Positions 1 through 4,731 of a stretch of 6,457 nucleotides of DNA are shown here, in pieces. Origin of the DNA: Gammaproteobacteria bacterium. Lineage in GTDB: Bacteria > Pseudomonadota > Gammaproteobacteria > Pseudomonadales > Oleiphilaceae. The stretch spans positions 1 through 6,457 of the forward strand of contig RFIV01000021.1 of assembly GCA_003695085.1 (NCBI GenBank). Reading direction: 5' to 3'. Within the stretch, counting starts at the first letter, position 1, and every line of letters starts with the position of its first letter. The notes beneath the pieces were generated by a model. It saw nothing but the letters and a program-made list of their open reading frames with translations. It was not told the DNA's origin and did not search any database. A program made the translations under genes and the position numbers.

Positions 1-1
1 A

Positions 2-541
2 ACCAAAACCACCGAGCCAGTCACCCATGCTGGCAGCGAACAGAACAAAAGTCACTATGCCGTTGCCGCCTTGCTCACCGTTAGCGCCTTGCTGCTGATG
101 AGTCTGGTACCGGGCGGCCCCATCGAGAACCGCGATTTCTCGCATATCTCGCCGTTGGTGCTGACTGTGTTCAATATTTTTCTCACCGTGCTGGGGATGG
201 GGTCGCTGCTGCTGGTCCCGCTGGCACTGAAGAAAATCCGTGTCTCCGGATTGCTGGCGGTGGCGGTGGGAATCAGCTATCTGCTGGTTTACCTGCTCGA
301 TCTGTTCGCCATCTTTCCCCGCACACCCAGCCCGATGCCCATCGCTTTGCTGAGCATTGAAATCATTGGCAGCATGGTGGCCATTCCGCTGGTCCTTGCC
401 GGTCTGTGCCTGTGGCGGAGCGCGCCTCGGGATACTGCGTCTGCGCTACGTCTTTCATCGCGTCAGTTGATCGTCATCAGCGCCTTGGCCGTCGCCATAG
501 TTGTGTTCGCCACCTTGTCCGCCATGCATTCAGCTGGCTGA
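2..541 (+). CDS. Membrane protein of unknown function, 5' end outside the window
   Basis: I do not recognise this family. The frame is open from the first complete codon of the window and has no ATG or GTG before residue 24, a TTG at position 71 with no ribosome binding site. That TTG would also cut into the first hydrophobic segment, so the true start probably lies upstream. The 179 visible residues hold five hydrophobic segments, at about residues 19-38, 50-75, 82-106, 113-138 and 155-176. They are joined by short loops, and the first loop carries GGPIENRDFSH. The pattern suggests a small inner-membrane protein with no soluble domain. Codon use and amphipathic spacing look normal up to the TGA at 539-541, so the 3' end seems intact even though the next 900 bases are decayed. 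It is on the strand opposite to the coaD cluster. Confidence 0.75.
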   Translation, partial: TKTTEPVTHAGSEQNKSHYAVAALLTVSALLLMSLVPGGPIENRDFSHISPLVLTVFNIFLTVLGMGSLLLVPLALKKIRVSGLLAVAVGISYLLVYLLDLFAIFPRTPSPMPIALLSIEIIGSMVAIPLVLAGLCLWRSAPRDTASALRLSSRQLIVISALAVAIVVFATLSAMHSAG

Positions 542-584
542 CGCATGCAGATTATTGAAGAGACTCGTTATTAAACAACCAATC

Positions 585-1155
585 ATGAAACAGCTAATTT
601 TCGCCATGCGGCAGCGCTGTCTTTGGCAGCCTGCAACAGCAGCGATGATACGAACACATCGGGCGCGACAGCACCCCATGCTTTCGAAGGTGTCTGGATG
701 GCTCCATCATACGGGCGGACGCTGGCCATAGAGGGAGATCGCCTGCGAGTTTTTGAGCACATCCGCGATTTTTTTCTGGAATCAGAATCGTAGACGGGCC
801 TTTCCGTTGAGGACTATGCCAGCATCTTCAAGGGTAGCAATGACGGTCACGGCTCACCGATTCGGGTTTCAACGGGACGCTGACGTTCCCCGCGCCGGCC
901 CACCGTCTATGCAAAACAGGATCAGCTTCCGCAGAGTTGCCGTGATAATCTGGTTCAGAAGGAAGGGAGCGCGGGATATCAGCCCAAACCCGGGCAGGAT
1001 TTCGAGCTGCTGTGGCAGACCTTCGATGAGCTATACTTCTCGTTCGGGCGCGAAAAGGTGGACTGGAATGCGCAATATGCCGCCAACGCAAGCCGAGCAA
1101 CACTGGCGGCAACGGACGCGGTGTTGCTCAACGCTTTATACGACACCGTGGCGCC
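585..1155 (+). pseudogene. S41-family peptidase-like lipoprotein, N-terminal remnant (frameshifted, truncated)
   Basis: Reading across three frames recovers one protein. ATG at 585 gives MKQLIFA, and a shift near 606 leads to AAALSLAAC, a lipobox with Cys at 632-634. The same frame continues (NSSDDTNTSG, then FEGVWMAPSYGRTLAIEGD) to an in-frame TAG at 791-793. Coding sense resumes as GLSVEDYASIFKG, shifts near 848-850 to RLTDSGFNGTLTFPAP, and shifts again near 897 to TVYAKQDQLPQSCRDN. The last frame then stays open to about 1155 and contains FELLWQTFDELYFSFG and VDWNAQYAANA. That helical block resembles the tricorn C1-like domain that precedes PDZ and protease domains in secreted S41 (C-terminal processing) peptidases. 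The PDZ and catalytic domains are absent because the sequence jumps into porin code at about 1150-1158. No clear Shine-Dalgarno precedes the ATG. With at least four lesions plus truncation, this is a dead gene rather than a sequencing slip. The S41 assignment is from family memory. Confidence 0.72.
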
Positions 1156-1473
1156 TGGACACCCTACGGGGTGTACTCAAGGTTCCGCGGGGATGAGTCA
1201 CCCTATGAAAGCCGTGCGGACTGGGATTCCGTGCCTGGTATCACCGGTCCGAGGAATGCTGCACTCGAAATTGTGAACGGCGTGTTGATTGGCCAGCAGA
1301 CCTGGTCGCTGGGTGTGCGCTGGGATCCGGTGCCCCGATATGCTGTCAAGATGCAGTGGGATCACACGCGCGTGCGGAAAGATCAGTTTGCCCTCTGGGC
1401 ACATCGTGATGGTCGCTTGCATGCCGATGCGACCGTCAATACTTTCAACTTCTCGCCGAGCTTCATCTTCTGA
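1156..1473 (+). pseudogene. Porin-like outer-membrane beta-barrel, C-terminal remnant
   Basis: The frame ending at TGA 1471-1473 encodes about 105 residues starting WTPYGVYSRFRGDES. It shows alternating hydrophobic and polar strands typical of a beta-barrel: QQTWSLGVRWDP, then YAVKMQWDHTRVR, then VNTFNFSPSFIF. The last residue is Phe after an aromatic-rich strand, which is the C-terminal signature read by the BAM machinery in outer-membrane proteins. Proteins of this kind are usually more than 300 residues long, so only about the last quarter is present. The 5' side is contiguous with S41-peptidase-like code in another frame (junction about 1150-1158), and no start codon with a ribosome binding site precedes it. 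A GTG at 1171 is in frame but has no support. The next gene begins 2 nt after this stop, which suggests the two were once an operon. The exact porin family is uncertain. Confidence 0.68.
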
Positions 1474-1475
1474 TC

Positions 1476-1784
1476 ATGAGAGCACGCGTGCGCCCGTTCA
1501 TTCTTTTGCTCTTGCTCGCCGCAGGCGGTGTGCAGGCAGATCTGTATGTGGTGGCGCACCGGAGCAGTCCGATTGAGCAGATCACGCCGGAGATACTGAG
1601 GGATGCATGGCTTGCGCATGTGGCCGAACTGCCGGAGGGTCTGCAGATCAGGCCTGTAGACCGTGAAGAGGAAGAGCTGAGGCAGCGTTTTCTGCAATCC
1701 GTGGTTGGCATGAGTCACGTGCGCTTCGACGCTTACTGGGCGCGCCCGGTCTTGGGGGCCAGGGGCAAGCCCCTCAGGCTTTCA
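1476..1784 (+). pseudogene. PstS-like small periplasmic substrate-binding protein, 3'-truncated
   Basis: The ATG at 1476 lies 2 nt after the porin-remnant stop and has no evident Shine-Dalgarno, so translation was probably coupled to the porin. The product begins with a signal peptide: MRARVR, a Leu-rich core, and likely cleavage after residue 21 (GVQA). The mature part, with LYVVAHRSSPIEQ, LRDAWLAHVAELPEG, IRPVDREEEELRQRF and the family-typical DAYWARPVLGARGKP, resembles the short PstS-like proteins often annotated as phosphate ABC transporter substrate-binding protein. In that family AYWAR-x(n)-GKxPP is followed by a further 30 or so residues. Here the resemblance stops at about residue 99 (near 1775). 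The frame stays open to 1901 only by running antisense through the 3' end of the convergent coiled-coil gene, adding a tail of about 40 residues with no family resemblance. I therefore read it as truncated. It could still be expressed with the foreign tail, but its presumed partner porin is broken. Confidence 0.65.
1758..1779. terminator. GC-rich hairpin at the convergent gene ends, possible weak terminator
   Basis: AGGGG (1761-1765) and CCCCT (1770-1774) form a perfect stem with the 4-nt loop CAAG. GCC (1758-1760) and GGC (1777-1779) extend it across a 2-nt bulge. On the plus strand the stem is followed only by TTT. On the minus strand it starts 2 nt after the stop of the coiled-coil gene but is followed by C residues, not T. 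It also overlaps the GARGKPL codons of the PstS-like remnant, so it may be coincidental. Confidence 0.3.
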
Positions 1785-2324
1785 GTTCAGTGGCAGTGTT
1801 TCTTCACCTGTCTTCAGGCGCTGCAGCTGACGCATGCGACCGATACTCTGCCGCAGGGCGTTGTCCATCTGCTGACCATAAATGTCCAGCCAGGTGCGTG
1901 AACCCGGGACCATGCGTGCCAGGTCATACATGCCGGTCTTGAGCGCCTTGAGAAATTCCTGGATGCTCTTTTCCTGTTCAATCAGAAGCGCCTGGAAAGC
2001 CGGCGCACTGCTGTTCTGAACCAGTCCCCGCAGCTTCGCAAGTTCGCTGGAAACCGGCTCAATCTGATCCTTCAGGGCGGCCAGATCTGCCTTGAGGGCT
2101 GCATTTTCTTCCTGCAGGGCAGAGATCTGTTCCTGCAGCCTGGGAGTCGGGTCTTCCCCGGTCGCGCTCAGCAGTACCCAGGTAATGCTGACGGACAGCG
2201 ACACGATGGCCAGAATGGCCAGGAAAAGCAATATGATACGGTTCAGGGACATGCTCTTTTCGAGCATCTGAATACGCTGAACCTCGGAAAGCGTCTGATC
2301 TTCTTCCTGATCGTGGGCGCTCAT
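1782..2324 (-). CDS. Membrane-anchored coiled-coil protein of unknown function
   Basis: I do not recognise a named family. The 180-residue product has a short acidic cytoplasmic N-terminus (about residues 1-27), one strong transmembrane helix at about 28-53, and a heptad-like stretch at about 62-103 (LQEQISALQEENAALKADLAAL). A more globular C-terminal part follows, containing SRTWLDIYGQQMDNAL near residues 142-157. The likely topology is N-in, with the coiled coil and C-terminal part in the periplasm. The start is supported by AGGAG five bases upstream of the ATG. The gene is 56 nt downstream of the GGT-like gene on the same strand, and that gap holds a TATACT hexamer and a dyad, so it may have its own promoter. 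Its stop at 1782-1784 lies exactly where the convergent PstS-like remnant loses family resemblance. Homologues are needed to show whether its own C-terminus is complete. Confidence 0.8.
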   Translation of the reverse strand: MSAHDQEEDQTLSEVQRIQMLEKSMSLNRIILLFLAILAIVSLSVSITWVLLSATGEDPTPRLQEQISALQEENAALKADLAALKDQIEPVSSELAKLRGLVQNSSAPAFQALLIEQEKSIQEFLKALKTGMYDLARMVPGSRTWLDIYGQQMDNALRQSIGRMRQLQRLKTGEETLPLN

Positions 2325-2340
2325 GCTGACTCCTGATCAA

Positions 2341-2384
2341 ATAAACGATTTAACTGCCTGATTTTTGACAGTATAGCCGTTTAT
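2341..2384. repeat. Symmetric imperfect dyad between the GGT-like and coiled-coil genes
   Basis: The 7-bp arms ATAAACG (2341-2347) and CGTTTAT (2378-2384) are perfect inverted repeats. Inside them, ACTG (2353-2356) and CAGT (2369-2372) are a second inverted pair, with 5 nt between outer and inner arms on both sides and a 12-nt AT-rich centre. The right outer arm includes the stop codon of the GGT-like gene. The dyad could be an operator, an mRNA structure at the end of the GGT-like message, or chance. There is no T-tract directly after it on the minus strand as expected of an intrinsic terminator. Confidence 0.35.
2370..2375 (-). promoter_or_regulatory. Candidate -10 hexamer TATACT for the coiled-coil gene
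   Basis: On the minus strand, TATACT lies 45 bases upstream of the ATG at 2324 and matches the sigma-70 -10 consensus at five of six bases. The hexamer 17 bases further upstream (CGCATC, inside the last codons of the GGT-like gene) does not resemble TTGACA, and there is no extended TGn. The element sits within the dyad at 2341-2384, which would allow repression. This is a weak call. Confidence 0.22.
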
Positions 2385-3877
2385 CGGTCGAGGATGCGAG
2401 TGATTGCCCGCCCCTGATCGCGCGCGCTTTCTGTCAGCGGCTGCAGTCGCAGTTTTCGCTCATGCTGCACCAGAGCGTCAAGCTCCGACCGGACCGGTGC
2501 AGCGACAACGCCCAGCCCGACGGGGGCAAGCTGTGCGGACAGTGCCTGCACCGGCGGGCGAGCCTGAAGCCAGCGTCCGGATACCGTGCACAGTGGCGAC
2601 CTGGATTGCCAGAGGCGCATGGGTTGATTGGTCGTCCAGGCGTGCTCCAGCGTCCACAGCAGGATGCCGACACTCTGGGGGTGGCTCACTGCAATCAGTG
2701 CGCTGCCACTGGCCGATTCCCTGATCAACGGCGCGTTGTGGGTGGGGAGGTGCGTGTTCCGTGAGAGCCAGTCAAGCAGGGGGCTGGCATCGGTGGACGT
2801 ATCAAACAGCGTCAGGCCCAGTGAGCCGGTGTCAACCGCCTGATGCGTGCGCCCGGGCGTCCAGTACACGGCAGCCACGCGCAGCCCTTGCCGGTCCTGA
2901 ACCACCAGCCCGGCAGCTGTGCGGCGGCAGTTGCCTGCACCGGGTGGCGCACGTTCAGGGCGAGGGGGGGGCGCTTCCAGCCAGTCGTCCAATTCTTCCA
3001 GGTGAGGCGCCAGGTATTCACGGGAAACAGGCAAACTGGCGTGCAGCATGCTGTTCAGGGGCGAGTCCGGCCAGACATCGGCCTGCAGATGCGTGACCAG
3101 CGCCAGTCGGGTGCTCAGCGGGAGTGTTTCGGGCGTAGCCTGCATCAGGACAGCAGTGGTGGCCAGATCCACGCCAGCCCGGCTGGCGGCGGGTGGAGGG
3201 GTGTACCAGATGCCGTCCCCCCCTTCTTCTGTCCTGACCTGGCGGGCGGCGTGACGCTGAACGCGATATGACTTCAATTCGTCCGCTTGCCAGTAGCCGC
3301 CTGCAGCGATCACGGCCTGGCTGAGGGCTTGCGCGAACGGGCCTTCATACACGCCTGCGCGGCCCCGTATACGGAGTGCCTTGAAGAAGCGAGCCAGCGC
3401 CGGGCGGGCACCCTCTCCGGGCACGCCCTTTTCTGCGAGCTTGAGGGCATCGCTATAGAGGGTTGTGCGCGGGAGCTGTCCGTGTGCAGCGGTCAGGGCA
3501 TCCCAGCCGGCCCAGGTGCCCGGAATGGCGGGTTGGACGGATTTGGGGAGCGCACTGAACAGATCGTCCGGCAGCTCGGGCAGTGCGTCCAGGTAATAGG
3601 GGGGCTGATCGGGCGGGGCAATCAACCAGAGCTGTCCTCCGCCCATGGGTGCCGTATCGGGCCGGACCACCGACAGCACGGCGGAAGCCGCCACGGCCGC
3701 ATCGGCTGCAGTACCGCCGTTGTCCAGTATGCGCAAGGCGGCCTGTGTGGCCAGTGGATGGCTGGTCACCGCACCATATTCGATGCGTTTTTCAGGCGAC
3801 GTTGTGCAGCCTGACAGCACTACCAGTGCCATCAGGCATAGAAAGAGGCTCGACCGGACTCCTTCCGCGAGCTGCAT
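2381..3877 (-). CDS. Gamma-glutamyltransferase-like lipoprotein with degenerate active site
   Basis: The 498-residue product starts with a lipoprotein signal peptide: residues 1-23 are hydrophobic and end in LSG, followed by Cys24. Residues 34-85 match the GGT large-subunit start well (YGAVTSHPLATQAALRIL, NGGTAADAAVAA, PMGGGQLWLI). WYTPPPAASRAG near 224-234 matches the later family block PPPSSGG. GGTs autocleave at a Thr in a TTHxSVVD motif. The corresponding stretch here appears to be residues 320-328 (TAAGLVVQD), which lacks the TTH element, so maturation is doubtful. The substrate-binding Arg expected in the D-x-RExAP motif is also missing (LDALPELP, 96-103), and I see no C-terminal GG loop. 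It is also shorter than typical GGTs of about 550-580 residues. The start is 4 nt after the ferredoxin stop with only a weak Shine-Dalgarno, suggesting translational coupling. The position after the ferredoxin matches, from memory, PA0361. Family assignment is good; enzymatic activity is doubtful. Confidence 0.85.
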   Translation of the reverse strand: MQLAEGVRSSLFLCLMALVVLSGCTTSPEKRIEYGAVTSHPLATQAALRILDNGGTAADAAVAASAVLSVVRPDTAPMGGGQLWLIAPPDQPPYYLDALPELPDDLFSALPKSVQPAIPGTWAGWDALTAAHGQLPRTTLYSDALKLAEKGVPGEGARPALARFFKALRIRGRAGVYEGPFAQALSQAVIAAGGYWQADELKSYRVQRHAARQVRTEEGGDGIWYTPPPAASRAGVDLATTAVLMQATPETLPLSTRLALVTHLQADVWPDSPLNSMLHASLPVSREYLAPHLEELDDWLEAPPPRPERAPPGAGNCRRTAAGLVVQDRQGLRVAAVYWTPGRTHQAVDTGSLGLTLFDTSTDASPLLDWLSRNTHLPTHNAPLIRESASGSALIAVSHPQSVGILLWTLEHAWTTNQPMRLWQSRSPLCTVSGRWLQARPPVQALSAQLAPVGLGVVAAPVRSELDALVQHERKLRLQPLTESARDQGRAITRILDR

Positions 3878-3881
3878 GGGC

Positions 3882-4142
3882 TCAGGCGGCGGGTTGCTTG
3901 CCAGTCAGCTTTTGGTACTTGGCCAGCAGTTCCTCTTCCGTTTCGACCCGCTCGGGGTTCAGCGGAATGCAGTCCACCGGGCACACCAGCTGGCATTGGG
4001 GCTCGTCATAGTGGCCGACGCACTCCGTGCACTTGTCCGGGTCAATCTCGTAGATTTCCTCGCCCGGAGAAATAGCCTCGTTCGGGCACTCAGGTTCGCA
4101 GACATCACAATTGATGCAGTCGTCAGTAATCATCAGGGCCAT
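3882..4142 (-). CDS. fdx: 2[4Fe-4S] ferredoxin, YfhL / Allochromatium type
   Basis: This small soluble electron carrier has 86 residues. The first cluster motif is C9-x2-C12-x2-C15-x3-C19-P. The second is C38-x2-C41-x8-C50-x3-C54-P, followed by an extra C58. The 8-residue insertion between C41 and C50 (VGHYDEPQ) and the charged C-terminal helix (ERVETEEELLAKYQKL) are hallmarks of the Allochromatium vinosum-type ferredoxins that include YfhL and P. aeruginosa Fdx1. These have unusually low potentials, and their physiological partners are poorly defined. All eight ligand cysteines are present, so the protein should be functional. GAGG lies 9 bases before the ATG. The gene sits 41 nt after coaD and 4 nt before the GGT-like gene, as in Pseudomonas. 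Confidence 0.95.
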   Translation of the reverse strand: MALMITDDCINCDVCEPECPNEAISPGEEIYEIDPDKCTECVGHYDEPQCQLVCPVDCIPLNPERVETEEELLAKYQKLTGKQPAA

Positions 4143-4183
4143 AATACGTACCTCATGGATCCACAGTGGTCAGTGTATCAGAT

Positions 4184-4672
4184 TCAATTCGCAGACGCGG
4201 CAAACCGACGTCGCAGGGCTTCGGCCACGGCAGGATGGACAAACTCGGAGACATCCCCGTTGAGTGCGGCGATTTCCCGGATGAGCGTCGACGAAATGTA
4301 GGACAGGTGGTTGGCCGGTGTCAGGAACAGGCTTTCCACGTCGGGTGCCAGCTTGCGGTTCATGTCTGCCAGCTGGAACTCGTACTCGAAATCCGAAACG
4401 GCACGCAAGCCACGCAGAATAATATTGGCACCTTGGGACGGCACAAACTCGGCCAGCAAGCCGCTGAATCCCATCACCCGAACGTTGTCCAGATGACTCA
4501 GGGCGGTTTGCGCCAGCGAGACTCGTTCTTCCAGGGTGAACAGGGGCTGCTTCTTGGGGCTTTCTGCCACCGCCACAATCACTTCATCGAACAGCCGCGC
4601 ACCGCGCTCCACCAGATCGCTGTGCCCGTTGGTGATCGGATCAAAAGTACCCGGATAGACGGCTCGGTTCAT
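4184..4672 (-). CDS. coaD: Phosphopantetheine adenylyltransferase
   Basis: CoaD transfers AMP from ATP to 4'-phosphopantetheine, giving dephospho-CoA and pyrophosphate, the penultimate and rate-influencing step of coenzyme A synthesis in the cytoplasm. The 162-residue length is standard for the hexameric bacterial enzyme. The nucleotidyltransferase motif is intact: GTFDPITNGH at residues 8-17, including the T/H-x-G-H site (T14-N15-G16-H17). The phosphate-binding lysine region SPKKQPLF follows at 38-45, then RGLRAVSDFEYEFQLADMN at about 87-105, and ISSTLIRE at about 126-133. An AGGGG stretch lies about 9 bases before the ATG. The 59-nt gap to the upstream GMC gene holds TAAACT (4703-4708 on this strand) as a possible -10 but no good -35, so coaD may be read from its own weak promoter or through from the GMC gene. 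Ferredoxin and GGT-like genes follow closely. Confidence 0.97.
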   Translation of the reverse strand: MNRAVYPGTFDPITNGHSDLVERGARLFDEVIVAVAESPKKQPLFTLEERVSLAQTALSHLDNVRVMGFSGLLAEFVPSQGANIILRGLRAVSDFEYEFQLADMNRKLAPDVESLFLTPANHLSYISSTLIREIAALNGDVSEFVHPAVAEALRRRFAASAN

Positions 4673-4731
4673 GGTGTCGCCCCTTGCTCAGAACGGGGCC
4701 AGAGTTTAGCCGAAACCGCCGCCGGGTGCCA

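Noticed and set aside
542..584. AT-rich gap with TTGAAG and TATTAAA as a possible promoter for the lipoprotein remnant
   Set aside because: The two elements are only about 8 bases apart, too close for a sigma-70 promoter, and no other matching pair is seen.
501..731. 76-codon plus-strand frame overlapping the end of the membrane protein
   Set aside because: It overlaps a better-supported gene, has no ribosome binding site, and its sense is explained by out-of-frame reading of the S41-like lipoprotein remnant.
753..1196. 147-codon plus-strand frame inside the decayed region
   Set aside because: The protein is rich in Arg/Ser/Pro with no fold-like pattern, while the other two frames give recognisable lipoprotein and peptidase-domain segments.
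3838..3877. GGAAGGAG inside the GGT-like gene, suggesting a later start at Met16
   Set aside because: The motif is about 20 bases from the Met16 codon, and starting there would remove the positively charged part of the lipoprotein signal peptide.
3287..4301. Long plus-strand open frames (175, 142 and 218 codons) opposite the GGT-like and ferredoxin genes
   Set aside because: They are antisense shadows of GC-rich coding sequence. The minus strand carries clear ferredoxin cysteine motifs and GGT signatures at the same positions.
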